DNA of 64,000 nt, taken from contig SMNZ01000003.1 of assembly GCA_004353515.1 (NCBI GenBank), positions 124,001 through 188,000 on the forward strand. The letters run 5' to 3'. The position numbers and the translations under genes are program-made. The notes beneath the pieces were generated by a model that saw nothing but the letters and a program-made list of their open reading frames with translations, made no database searches and was not told the origin of the DNA. This document shows, piece after piece, positions 1 through 8,238 of this stretch; the stretch's first letter is position 1, and every line of letters starts with the position of its first letter. Source of the stretch: Alteromonadaceae bacterium M269. GTDB lineage: Bacteria; Pseudomonadota; Gammaproteobacteria; Enterobacterales; Alteromonadaceae.

Positions 1-1289
1 ATACCTAATAAAGCACATGTTATTGACGCACAGAAGATCCCCAGCTTTGCAGAGTCAATTTGCTCTGGACTATAGGCCAGATTAGCAATGAATAACGCCA
101 TGGTGAAGCCGATGCCGGCTAACATGCTTCCACCAAAAAGCATGCCCCAGTGTAAATCGATTGGCCTCTCTGCGACCCTCATTTTGACGGCAATCCAACT
201 GAATGCAAAGATACCGATTGGCTTGCCCAAAACAAACCCGAGGAAAACGGCGATACTTAGCGACGGAACTAATGTTTCCCATGACACAGAGATGCCCGCA
301 TTAGCAAAAGCAAACAATGGCATAACAATGAACCCCACCCAAGGGTGGAGCAACATTTCCAACCGCTCTACAGGAGATAGCGCCTCTCGGGCAGCTGCCT
401 CGGCCGTTTTTAACGCTTGAATATCTATTGTGTTTCCACTTATTTTCTTCTCTGGTGGATAGGCAACCACAATATTCATAATGGCGTGCAAACGATGATC
501 ATCTACCCATTTTTGAGTCGGTGTCATCAAACCGAGAATAACCCCAGTAACAGTAGGGTGAATACCGGATGCATCAATGGCTAGCCATATGAGTCCCCCG
601 GTGATAAAAAACAAAGTAACACTGCGGATACCTAAAAAGCCCATCATTTTAACCACGATAAAGCCAACTAAAGCGAGAGCAATCATGGCCCAATTAATAC
701 CATTGCTATAACCTACCGCCACAACAATGATCGCCCCAACATCATCTACTACCGCAAGTGACAGCATGAATATGCGCAAGCTTTTAGGGATACCTCTCCC
801 TAGAAGCGCCAGACATCCCAGCACAAAAGCTGTATCAGTCGCCATGACAGTCCCCCAACCGTGTTGTCCATCTTCTCCGAGCAGTAAAGATAAGTAGATA
901 ACAGCAGGCACTACCATCCCTCCCACCGCAGCAATAATTGACAACATGGCCTGTCTGGGGTTTCGCAACTCACCTAATACCAGCTCACGTTTCAGTTCTA
1001 GCGCGATGAGAAAGAAAAACAGAGTCATCGCGGCATCATTAATCCAGGCATGCAATGAACGTTCAAAGTTAAAATCGCCTATATTGATACCCAGTGGGGT
1101 TTGCCAAAATAGTTCAAATGCTTCACTTAATGGTGAATTTGCCAAAAGCATAGCCGTGAGCGCTAATATGAGTAAAAAGATACCAGCGGCAGATTCAATT
1201 TTGACGAAGCGCGTAACGGGCTGAACCACCCAATCGATATGCTCTTTAGGTAACTGGTTTGGCTTTACTTGTACTAACTTTTTGCTCAC
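1..1289 (-). CDS. nhaA: Na+/H+ antiporter NhaA (3' end cut by window edge)
   Basis: Inner-membrane antiporter that exchanges cytoplasmic Na+ for external H+ in pH and salt homeostasis. The minus strand is open from a GTG at 1289 to the window edge, about 429 residues. The paired-aspartate signature reads LAVVDDVGAIIVVAV near position 750, and the late helices read PLFAFANAGIS, GIGFTMALFIA and AYSPEQIDSAKLGI, as in NhaA C-termini. Only about 20 codons seem to be missing. The start is inferred from the 4-bp GTGA overlap with the stop of the upstream 61-residue ORF, which implies translational coupling in one unit with hflK and hflC. The short plus-strand ORFs over this region are antisense shadows. 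Confidence 0.93.
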   Translation of the reverse strand, partial: MSKKLVQVKPNQLPKEHIDWVVQPVTRFVKIESAAGIFLLILALTAMLLANSPLSEAFELFWQTPLGINIGDFNFERSLHAWINDAAMTLFFFLIALELKRELVLGELRNPRQAMLSIIAAVGGMVVPAVIYLSLLLGEDGQHGWGTVMATDTAFVLGCLALLGRGIPKSLRIFMLSLAVVDDVGAIIVVAVGYSNGINWAMIALALVGFIVVKMMGFLGIRSVTLFFITGGLIWLAIDASGIHPTVTGVILGLMTPTQKWVDDHRLHAIMNIVVAYPPEKKISGNTIDIQALKTAEAAAREALSPVERLEMLLHPWVGFIVMPLFAFANAGISVSWETLVPSLSIAVFLGFVLGKPIGIFAFSWIAVKMRVAERPIDLHWGMLFGGSMLAGIGFTMALFIANLAYSPEQIDSAKLGIFCASITCALLG

Positions 1290-1471
1290 TGATCTAACTC
1301 ATCCCCTTCACATGTGAAGCTGAGGTTAGCATGGCTACTGTCCAGCTTGGCAAAGTTGATAGCGTCATCTAGCTTGTTGTAACGATAACGCTTGTACTGA
1401 TAAATCAATTTCTGTTCACACGTTATGCCGTAACGTGCCATCAGGGTTATCTCTTCTTTAGCGGTTGTCAT
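1286..1471 (-). CDS. small hypothetical protein between hflC-like and nhaA
   Basis: A 61-residue ORF starting MTTAKEEITLMARYGI and ending FTCEGDELDQ. I chose the ATG at 1471, which overlaps the last codons of the hflC-like gene by 14 bp; a longer reading from 1504 would sit deeper inside that gene. Its stop overlaps the nhaA start. The dense packing argues that it is translated as part of the hflK-hflC-nhaA unit. It is hydrophilic with no membrane segment and has a basic YQYKRYRYNK stretch in the middle. I recognise no family, so the function is unknown. Confidence 0.6.
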   Translation of the reverse strand: MTTAKEEITLMARYGITCEQKLIYQYKRYRYNKLDDAINFAKLDSSHANLSFTCEGDELDQ

Positions 1472-2450
1472 TGCCGATCTCCTCCTGTTCCACATCCACG
1501 CCATTCAGGAACTTGAGCAAATCACTATCAGTAGACAAAACAAGCGTTGTATTACCAGAAATAATGGTTGGATATGACTGCATGGTGCGGGTAAATGTGT
1601 AGAGGCTAATAGATTGTGGACTTTGATTGTAAGCAAGCGCATATATTTCTGCTGCTTTTGCATCTGCCTTCCCTCGAATCTCTTCAACCTGCCGATAAGC
1701 TTCAGATTCAATCTTATTGAGATCCCTTACACGATCACCTCTTATTCTGGCCGCTTCACCATTACCTTCAGATAGAAATCGCTCTGCGATTTGTCGGCGT
1801 TCACTGACCATACGCTCATAAATTTTAGGCCGTACGCTCTCATTGTAGTTGATACGTTTAAAACGAATATCAAGCAATTCAATACCAAACACTTGCACTT
1901 TTTCAGCGGCTGCTGCGAATATTTCTTGCTCGACAAGCTTTCGACCTTTTTGTATCGGGACCAAAATCCCAACTTTCAGATCATCTTCCGCTTTGTTTAA
2001 CAGCGTATCTCGCGTTGGCTCTCGGTTTTTACTGGTTCGTATAAGCTCAATAAGTTCATGTTTTGCCACCGCATTACGCGTCTCGCTGCCTAATATATCG
2101 TCAAGTCTTGATTGTGCACTCCTTTCATCTCGTAACCGCAAAAAATACTGAAGTGGATCATTAATACGCCAGCGTGCAAATAAATCCACTGAAATATAGA
2201 GTTTATCTTTAGTAGGCATGTCAGAGGGCTCGCCGTCCCATTCTAATACTCGCTTATCAATGGCATTCACCTGTTGAATAAAGGGAAGTTTAATATTTAA
2301 TCCAGCATTAACTACAGGCTGACCTACTGGCTTGCCGAACTGGGTAATAATAACCTGCTCGACTTCACCCACTGTATAGAATGCTTCTCTCGTGACAATG
2401 ACGAGAAACACGATAACGGCAAACGTAGAGAGTTTTTTAAAGGTACTCAT
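1458..2450 (-). CDS. hflC: HflC-like SPFH/band-7 membrane protein
   Basis: 330 residues, close to the usual HflC length. It has one N-terminal membrane segment (FAVIVFLVIVTREAFYTVGE), a band-7/SPFH core (VITQFGKPVGQPV, KLPFIQQVNAIDKRVLEWDG) and a charged coiled region around RFLSEGNGEAARIRGDRVRD typical of HflC. In E. coli, HflK and HflC form a large periplasm-facing cage around the FtsH protease and modulate its activity. The start overlaps the hflK-like stop by 4 bp (ATGA). The usual neighbours (hfq, hflX, purA) are absent and an antiporter follows, so this may be a second, specialised HflKC pair rather than the housekeeping one. Family assignment is firm; paralogue status is inferred. Confidence 0.9.
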   Translation of the reverse strand: MSTFKKLSTFAVIVFLVIVTREAFYTVGEVEQVIITQFGKPVGQPVVNAGLNIKLPFIQQVNAIDKRVLEWDGEPSDMPTKDKLYISVDLFARWRINDPLQYFLRLRDERSAQSRLDDILGSETRNAVAKHELIELIRTSKNREPTRDTLLNKAEDDLKVGILVPIQKGRKLVEQEIFAAAAEKVQVFGIELLDIRFKRINYNESVRPKIYERMVSERRQIAERFLSEGNGEAARIRGDRVRDLNKIESEAYRQVEEIRGKADAKAAEIYALAYNQSPQSISLYTFTRTMQSYPTIISGNTTLVLSTDSDLLKFLNGVDVEQEEIGNDNR

Positions 2451-3505
2451 GGTTGTTCTCCTCTCTTTGCACTCAGATTTAGCAAGGGCAAAATACTGCT
2501 TGTCCTTTCATCAATAACTATTTTTTCTCGAATACTAGGCAATACAGCTTGCATGGTTTCGATATAAATTCGTCGTTTGGTTACCTCTGGTGCTTTGACA
2601 TACTCGGCAAACAGCGCATTAAATCGAGCCGCGTCACCCTCGGCTTCATTGATGCGTTTTATTCGATAGCCATCAGCTTCGCGGATCCGTTGGTCTTTTT
2701 GGCCCAACGCGAGGGGGATCACTTTGTTGTAATCTCGGCGTGCTTCATTAATGAGCTTTTCTTTTTCCTGTTGTGCCTGGTTCACTTCATTAAAGGATTC
2801 TTGGACAGGCCTGGGAGGGTTAATATTTTTTAACTGGACTTGATCAATGCTAATTCCCATAACGTACTTGGTAGACAGCGCCTGCATTTTTATGAGCGCT
2901 TCTGATTCTATCTCCTGACGACCTATGGTGATCACTTCGTCAACTGTACGGTCACCGACAACCTCCCGCATGACAGATTCCGACACATAGCGCAATGTTT
3001 CACTAGGCTCTCTAACCTCGAATAAAAAGTTGACTGGATCTGAGATGCGATATTGGACTACCCACTCGACCAATGCCGCGTTCAAATCCCCGGTGACCAT
3101 TTGTGTTTCACGTAGAGGGCTATATCCTCGAGGGCTCTGAAATTGATCGGTCGCATTGGGCGTGCTAAAGCCAAACTCCTGCTTGAGTTGCCTTTTGACC
3201 GGTACAATTTTTGCGGTATCAATTCCTAACGGAAATTTAAAGTGAAGACCAGGAGGGACATCGTATATATATTTGCCGAAGCGTTGGACCACACCGACAG
3301 AATCACTAGGTATTGTATATAAAGTCGTCCATATTAAAATGCCGAATAAAAAGAGGGCAATAAGAATAAAAAAGCTTTTTGGGCTACCACCCGGAAGAAA
3401 TTTTTGAAAACGTTTAACAACCTTAGCGAGTGCTTCATCGGGATCAGGAGGGCCTTTGTTTCCTCGTTGCCAAGGATCTGTGGGTGAACTGTTATCTTGC
3501 GACAT
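2447..3505 (-). CDS. hflK: HflK-like SPFH/band-7 membrane protein
   Basis: 352 residues, clearly shorter than E. coli HflK (about 419). It keeps the N-terminal proline-rich DPWQRGNKGPPDPDEAL segment but lacks the long glycine-rich start and much of the C-terminal tail. One membrane helix (residues 45-65, FFILIALFLFGILIWTTLY) precedes the SPFH domain (VGVVQRFGKYIYDVPPGLHF, VEWVVQYRISDP, SVMREVVGDRTVDEV) and a helical region (QAQQEKEKLINEARRDYN). It is the first gene of the leftward hflK-hflC-ORF61-nhaA unit. The 131-bp gap upstream separates it from a Crp-type regulator gene on the same strand. The short length and context suggest a diverged HflK paralogue acting with its own HflC. Confidence 0.9.
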   Translation of the reverse strand: MSQDNSSPTDPWQRGNKGPPDPDEALAKVVKRFQKFLPGGSPKSFFILIALFLFGILIWTTLYTIPSDSVGVVQRFGKYIYDVPPGLHFKFPLGIDTAKIVPVKRQLKQEFGFSTPNATDQFQSPRGYSPLRETQMVTGDLNAALVEWVVQYRISDPVNFLFEVREPSETLRYVSESVMREVVGDRTVDEVITIGRQEIESEALIKMQALSTKYVMGISIDQVQLKNINPPRPVQESFNEVNQAQQEKEKLINEARRDYNKVIPLALGQKDQRIREADGYRIKRINEAEGDAARFNALFAEYVKAPEVTKRRIYIETMQAVLPSIREKIVIDERTSSILPLLNLSAKRGEQP

Positions 3506-3636
3506 AATATAAGTCTCCAGTTGTGTGTAAAAAGCCCAGAGCTATACAATCATAGGTCGTGGGTATATCCGCCACCCTTTCAAATGATTTGAGGTATAAA
3601 GCCGTAGGTATATAATGACTAAGTCTTTTTTAAGAT

Positions 3637-4344
3637 TTAATCGGGTAAATAAGCTTCCAATCGATCTGTTTCGCTTTTTACAACGGCGTAACATTCGCAA
3701 CAGAGGCTCTCAAGTTTTTCTCTATTAGTGACAGTGATGTGCCCTCGCTTGTAGGTAATTACGCCGAGCTTTTGTAGCTTTCCTGCTGCATCTGTCACGC
3801 CTTCCCGCCTGACACCCAGCATATTGGCGATTAACTCCTGAGTCATGGTGAGATTGTTCGTTGACAGCCTATCAAGGGACAGCAGTAACCAACGGCACAG
3901 TTGTTGATCAATAGAGTGATGACGATTGCATACCGCAGTTTGTGCCATTTGTGCCATTAATGCCTGAGTGTAACGGAGCAATAGCACTCGAATGCTCTGG
4001 TTATTATTAAATTCATAACGTAGGGCCGCTGCGGGTAACTGGTAAGCATAACCCGCACTCTGCACTATGGCTCTGTTAGGCGTACTTTCACCGCCCATAA
4101 AAACAGCAATACCCACCAAGCCTTCATTCCCTACCACCGAAATTTCTGCCGATGCGCCATCTTCCGTGACATAGAGCAAAGATATAATACAATCCGCCGG
4201 AAAATAAACGGTTGAAATACGCTGCCCTGATTCGTACAAAACCTTACCCAATGGCATCTCTGCTCTCTTTAACTGAGAAAACAACCTTTGTTTACTTCCC
4301 TCTGGAAAAGCTTGCAGTAGTTTACTTTGCGTCGGATTACTCAT
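3637..4344 (-). CDS. Crp/Fnr-family transcriptional regulator (first of two)
   Basis: 235 residues. The N-terminal half is a cNMP-binding-type beta-roll (LGKVLYESGQRISTVYFPAD, EISVVGNEGLVGIAVFMGGE) and the C-terminal half a Crp-type winged helix (LTMTQELIANMLGVRREGVTDAAGKL, then KRGHITVTNREKLE). The C-terminal CCECYAVV patch is shared with the second regulator at 12706-13437, marking both as one subfamily. It lacks the residues expected for cAMP binding and the FNR cysteine cluster, so the ligand is unknown. It lies between the hflK-like gene and a small cysteine-rich ORF, all leftward. It may control the stress-type genes around it; that is inference from position only. Confidence 0.88.
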   Translation of the reverse strand: MSNPTQSKLLQAFPEGSKQRLFSQLKRAEMPLGKVLYESGQRISTVYFPADCIISLLYVTEDGASAEISVVGNEGLVGIAVFMGGESTPNRAIVQSAGYAYQLPAAALRYEFNNNQSIRVLLLRYTQALMAQMAQTAVCNRHHSIDQQLCRWLLLSLDRLSTNNLTMTQELIANMLGVRREGVTDAAGKLQKLGVITYKRGHITVTNREKLESLCCECYAVVKSETDRLEAYLPD

Positions 4345-4438
4345 CTTCTCATACCAATTTTTATCACTGTAACTTTGTGTACACCCACTAATTAGCTTTA
4401 ACGTGTCTGTTAGCTATTCTCAAATGTAATAACCCTGC

Positions 4439-4747
4439 TCAATTCCACGACATCCAGGCTTTTTTACTTGGCTCTTCACACAACGCTAAAACTGCAGGCA
4501 TGTTCGCGATCAACTTTCTTACCTGAGCTTTTGGCCAATGAGGGCTAATGACACTTTCCATTAATTCAGGTGTTATCTTCTGACAATCACATAGCTTTCC
4601 TGTGTAATTCAATTTGCACATTTTAGGTAATCTGCAAACGAGGCAAACCCCTGCTAGGTTAACCAACGCACTGGGCCAATGGCGTGATGTACCAACCTCT
4701 GCCTGACGGCGCCTATTTAAGGTACTTCTATTATTATTTTTGTTCAT
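4439..4747 (-). CDS. hypothetical cysteine-rich small protein
   Basis: 102 residues, basic at the N-terminus, with cysteines in a C-x2-C-x5-C then C-x-C pattern (VCLVCRLPKMCK, KLCDCQ) that could bind a metal, and a helical C-terminal half (MESVISPHWPKAQVRKLIAN). There is no signal peptide or membrane helix. I do not recognise the family. Support for its reality comes from the perfect 20-bp palindrome at 4824-4843, about 77 bp before the ATG. A near copy of that palindrome sits about 60 bp before the glycosyltransferase operon, so the two may share a regulator. It could still be a chance ORF. Confidence 0.45.
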   Translation of the reverse strand: MNKNNNRSTLNRRRQAEVGTSRHWPSALVNLAGVCLVCRLPKMCKLNYTGKLCDCQKITPELMESVISPHWPKAQVRKLIANMPAVLALCEEPSKKAWMSWN

Positions 4748-4823
4748 CTAGCGTTGCTTGCAATTTCAGCAAGCCACTCCCAAAAATTGTATAATAACCA
4801 TACTAATAGAATTGACTAAAAGA

Positions 4824-4843
4824 TATGTTCGTTGACGAACATA
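4824..4843. promoter_or_regulatory. 20-bp perfect palindrome, candidate operator (copy 1)
   Basis: Arms TATGTTCGT and ACGAACATA flank a 2-bp centre (TG), a perfect 9+2+9 inverted repeat. It lies about 77 bp upstream of the ORF starting at 4747. A copy of the same length with two arm mismatches lies at 5822-5841. The symmetry and promoter position fit a dimeric repressor or activator; which protein binds is not known. Confidence 0.6.
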
Positions 4844-4931
4844 GTGATGAGAAATTTGCTTAATAAATCTCAGTTTGCATTGGGCAAACCATCCAACACA
4901 CCTATTCAATTAATAAAGAGCTGGTTTAAAT

Positions 4932-4962
4932 AAAAAAGGCTTCCAGTTATTAGCCGAAAGCC
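4932..4962 (-). terminator. rho-independent terminator, leftward
   Basis: On the minus strand GGCTTTC pairs with GGAAGCC (one G-T pair) across an 11-nt loop and is followed by six T residues. It lies downstream of the 41-residue ORF at 5141-5266 and would end its transcript before the 4439-4747 gene. Confidence 0.6.
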
Positions 4963-5140
4963 ATTATCTAACGAAAAGCAAGTCTGCAACATTGAGCGCC
5001 TCAATGCTAAGATGAGTTAGATTCTCTCATTGTTGGCAAAACTACAATCCACTTAGTGACAACTTGTCACTGATTCAACCTAAAACAGGTCTAAGATCTG
5101 ATTAGAATCTAGCACAAAGCAACTTGCATCGTATGAAGCC

Positions 5141-5266
5141 TTACTTTTTATCTTGCGGCGCTTTTACTGCTGGCTTCTGGTTATCAGTGGGTTGAGCAGC
5201 TTTCTTCTCAATATCAACTGATTCTGGTTTGCTACCGAACTTTTTGTCTTTGTTTGGATTTTGCAT
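5141..5266 (-). CDS. small lysine-rich hydrophilic protein (41 aa)
   Basis: A 41-residue ORF from an ATG at 5266 (MQNPNKDKKFGSKPESVD... ending APQDKK), rich in Lys, Pro, Gln and Asp and without hydrophobic segments, so probably disordered. A purine-rich AGAGAGAAG precedes the ATG at suitable spacing. A TGTGCG-type palindrome lies 84 bp upstream, and a terminator-like hairpin lies about 180 bp downstream. The composition resembles short stress-induced disordered proteins, but I know no named family. The surrounding layout (promoter motif, ribosome site, ORF, terminator) makes a real gene more likely than not. Confidence 0.55.
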   Translation of the reverse strand: MQNPNKDKKFGSKPESVDIEKKAAQPTDNQKPAVKAPQDKK

Positions 5267-5349
5267 AATATCTTCTCTCTTGTGTCCTGTTATTCGCGCT
5301 AATGCGAATAACTAAGAGTCTAAGGATATTGACAGCCTCTTCTGTTGTC

Positions 5350-5363
5350 TGTGCGACGGCACA
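5350..5363. promoter_or_regulatory. TGTGCG-type palindrome (copy A), candidate Crp/Fnr-family site
   Basis: TGTGC-GACG-GCACA, 84 bp upstream of the 41-residue ORF. The motif and its flank (TTCTGTTG on one side) recur at 13507-13519, about 70 bp upstream of the second Crp-type regulator. Two Crp-family regulators in the same 13 kb make a Crp-type operator the simplest reading. This is inferred from symmetry and recurrence. Confidence 0.5.
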
Positions 5364-5821
5364 CCTAATTAGCATATAGGGGTCCTGCGGACATCGCCGC
5401 TAATTGTCACATACAAAACACTGACATTTCCTATTTATACCCACTCAGAGGCCAACCACCTTAGAAAAGAAATCCACACTAACAACTGGCAACCCGGAGC
5501 ACAAAGGTAACGTTCAGCAAGATTGAATACCGAATCACTCGTATTTTGGCCTGTTTTCGGAGAAATCCTACATTTCCAAGTGGCTTGAGTGTATGAGTGA
5601 TTCATTTGGTGCGTTAGCGCACTGTTTTTTCGCATACTTACCCAATAATGAGGCAGGCCTCAGTATAATTGGCATTAAACACACAGTATGCGGCGCTGGA
5701 TAACTCAACGGTGAATCAAGGTTTTAGACATTGCAGTGGCTAAATTTGCGTACCACCGATAGATAATTGATGGCAATCATATACCCATAAAAAGCGATGT
5801 CTAAAAAAAACTTCTATCTAT

Positions 5822-5841
5822 TATGTTTGTTATCGAACATA
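5822..5841. promoter_or_regulatory. 20-bp palindrome, candidate operator (copy 2)
   Basis: TATGTTTGT-TA-TCGAACATA, the same length and layout as the perfect palindrome at 4824-4843, with 7 of 9 arm positions symmetric. It ends 60 bp before the ATG of the first glycosyltransferase gene. It probably controls the glycan operon together with the divergent small gene, if one regulator binds both. Confidence 0.6.
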
Positions 5842-5901
5842 TCTCAAAAGCTAATTCCATTAGTCTGGAAGATATCTCAAATTAATGACTAACCACGCGA
5901 C

Positions 5902-8235
5902 ATGCCCATCAAACCGAATACTGACGAAAATCCGAATTACAAGTCGATAGCTGTCATTGGAAATTATCTTCCGAGGCTTTGTGGTATTGCAACATTTACT
6001 AGCGATGTGGTGGAGTCTTTTGGTGCACAAAAAAATGTGGAAGCGTGCTGGGCAGTTGCAATAAATGACCGACCTGAAGGTTATGATTATTCAGACAAAG
6101 TACGTTTTGAAATCGACCAAAAACGCATTGAAGACTATAGATTAGCGGCTGAGTTCATCAATGTTAATCAACCTGAAATAGTCTGTTTACAACATGAATA
6201 TGGCATATTTGGTGGCTCTGAAGGCAGCTATATTTTGAATTTACTGGCTGATTTAAGAATACCCGTAGTTACCACAATGCACACTGTGCTGGCTAACCCC
6301 AGTGAACAGCAACAAATCGTAACGAAACGATTGGCCCAATGCTCTGATCAGTTAGTCGTAATGAGCAACAAAGCTGTGGATTTATTAGTAACTATCTACG
6401 AAATTGACCGACGTAAAATTGTTTATATTCCACATGGTATTCCTGATGTTCCCTTTCTGGATCCAAGCTATTTTAAAGACAAATTTGCCGTATCAGGTAA
6501 AAAAGTCCTGCTGACGTTCGGCTTACTGTCGCAAAATAAGGGCATTGAATTTGCCATCAAAGCGCTGCCTTCGGTCATTAAAAAGTACCCTGAGTTAGTG
6601 TACATCATACTTGGCTCCACTCACCCTAATGTATTAGCAGCAGATGGTGATGCTTATAGATTGTATTTGCAGCAACTCGTTTTGTCATTGAAGCTGGAGA
6701 AACACGTTTTGTTTCACAACCGGTTTGTATCTATCGAGGAGCTGTGTGAATACCTTTCAGCTGCAGATGTATATATCACACCCTACAGCAATGAAGATCA
6801 GATTTGCTCTGGCACCCTTGCCTATGCCATGGGGACAGGTAAACCAGTCATTTCAACGCCCTATTGGTATGCCCAGGAATTGCTCGACCATGGGCGTGGC
6901 GTGCTCGTGCCATTCAAAGAGTCCGAAGCAATACAAGAGGCTCTAATGCAATTACTTGGCGACGACAATAAACGTCAGGAAATTCGAAAACGTGCTTACG
7001 ACTTTTCTCGTAAAGCAACCTGGAAACAGGTCGCGCAAAACTACGTGTCGCTTTTCGATAAGGTCAGACAAAATCGATCGACTCATCCGAAACCTTATCG
7101 CACCGCGTTAAAGTCCTTGGAACACAGCATTTTTAATCAAGAACTGCCTGAAATCGACTTGAACCATATGTTGGCCATGACTGATGATACCGGTTTAATG
7201 CAGCATGCAAAATATGTCGTACCTGACCGGACACACGGATACTGTATTGATGACAACTCGCGCGCGCTTATCGTCATAGCGGAGGCTTTGCCTCACTACA
7301 CCGACAATTCGGACGAGTTATTGACTTACTTTGATCGTTACCTGTCATTCCTTTTATATGCCTTTAATTCAGAACAGGGGCATTTCAGGAATTTTATGAG
7401 CTACCAGCGTGTATGGTTAGACCAAAAGGGATCAGAAGATTCTCACGGTCGAACTATCTGGGCACTTGGTGTGGCAATAAATAAGCTAAACGATCATCGT
7501 CGAACGCCACTGATGAGTAATTTGTTCAGACAAGCTATACCCGTTTGCAATGATTTCAACTACCCTCGCGCCATCGCGTATTGCTTACTCGGCATGGCGC
7601 ACTATCTCCAATCATTTGCCGGTGATACCAAAACAAAGCGGATTGCTGAGGCTCTTGCAGAAAAGCTCTATCTTGCATTTAAAAACGCGGCTTCGGCGGA
7701 TTGGCTTTGGCCAGAACGCACACTCACCTACGCCAATGCGACGCTGCCCCACGCGCTGATCTTAATCGGTGAAGAATTAGCTAGAGATGACATTAAAAAT
7801 ATGGGGTTAAATGCGCTAGAATGGATGATGAATGTGCAAACCGAATCTGAGCATTTCAGCGCAATTGGTAACCACAAGTGGTATAAAAAAGGCCAACATA
7901 AAAGTCGCTTCGACCAACAACCCATAGAAGCTCAAGCGAGTGTAGATGCGTGTGCAGCAGCCTATATGGTGACCCGTGAAGAAAAATGGCTAAATCAAGC
8001 ATTCAATGCATTTAGCTGGTTCCTTGGACGCAACGACCTTAATTTACCCCTCTACGATGCCAAATCCGGCGGGTGTTTTGATGGTTTACACTGTAACAGC
8101 GTTAATCAGAATCAAGGAGCTGAATCAACGTTATCATGGCTGCTCTCGCTTACGAAGCTTTACAGCCTATCCTCCGAGAAATCACTGATCAGCCTCCAAA
8201 AACAATCCTTACTATTATTGGATTCGAGTAAATAG
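5902..8235 (+). CDS. GT4 glycosyltransferase with C-terminal alpha-helical toroid-like domain
   Basis: 777 residues. Residues 1-395 form a GT-B, family 4 glycosyltransferase: IAVIGNYLPRLCGIATFTSD at the N-terminus, LLTFGLLSQNKGIEFAIKAL opening the second Rossmann lobe, and SNEDQICSGTLAYAMGTGKP as the donor-site region. From about residue 400 a separate 370-residue part is rich in aromatic helices (HGYCIDDNSRALIVIAEAL, EDSHGRTIWALG, RFDQQPIEAQASVDACAAAY), resembling the alpha/alpha toroid of glycan-active enzymes. GT4 proteins of this type are generally linked to mannosyl transfer, and the neighbouring mannose genes fit. It starts a five-gene rightward operon and the next gene begins 3 bp after its stop. 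No good ribosome site precedes the ATG. The exact donor and acceptor are unknown. Confidence 0.82.
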   Translation: MPIKPNTDENPNYKSIAVIGNYLPRLCGIATFTSDVVESFGAQKNVEACWAVAINDRPEGYDYSDKVRFEIDQKRIEDYRLAAEFINVNQPEIVCLQHEYGIFGGSEGSYILNLLADLRIPVVTTMHTVLANPSEQQQIVTKRLAQCSDQLVVMSNKAVDLLVTIYEIDRRKIVYIPHGIPDVPFLDPSYFKDKFAVSGKKVLLTFGLLSQNKGIEFAIKALPSVIKKYPELVYIILGSTHPNVLAADGDAYRLYLQQLVLSLKLEKHVLFHNRFVSIEELCEYLSAADVYITPYSNEDQICSGTLAYAMGTGKPVISTPYWYAQELLDHGRGVLVPFKESEAIQEALMQLLGDDNKRQEIRKRAYDFSRKATWKQVAQNYVSLFDKVRQNRSTHPKPYRTALKSLEHSIFNQELPEIDLNHMLAMTDDTGLMQHAKYVVPDRTHGYCIDDNSRALIVIAEALPHYTDNSDELLTYFDRYLSFLLYAFNSEQGHFRNFMSYQRVWLDQKGSEDSHGRTIWALGVAINKLNDHRRTPLMSNLFRQAIPVCNDFNYPRAIAYCLLGMAHYLQSFAGDTKTKRIAEALAEKLYLAFKNAASADWLWPERTLTYANATLPHALILIGEELARDDIKNMGLNALEWMMNVQTESEHFSAIGNHKWYKKGQHKSRFDQQPIEAQASVDACAAAYMVTREEKWLNQAFNAFSWFLGRNDLNLPLYDAKSGGCFDGLHCNSVNQNQGAESTLSWLLSLTKLYSLSSEKSLISLQKQSLLLLDSSK

Positions 8236-8238
8236 AGT

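Larger units (their letters stand above)
5267..5901. other. intergenic region upstream of the glycan operon
   Basis: About 630 bp without a convincing gene. It holds two candidate operators listed separately (5350-5363 and 5822-5841) and a perfect 6+2+6 palindrome, TGAGGC-AG-GCCTCA, at 5649-5662. A 66-codon minus-strand ORF at 5435-5635 has no ribosome site or recognisable composition and was not called. The right part must hold the promoter of the operon starting at 5902, but no clear -35/-10 pair could be picked. Confidence 0.5.

Noticed and set aside
88-420. Plus-strand ORF of 110 codons near the left edge
   Set aside because: It is antisense to nhaA, whose minus-strand translation has unmistakable family motifs over the same bases.
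946-1224. Plus-strand ORF of 92 codons
   Set aside because: Also antisense to nhaA; no ribosome site and no family motif.
5435-5635. Minus-strand ORF of 66 codons in the intergenic region
   Set aside because: No ribosome site, no recognisable composition and no linked motif; probably chance.
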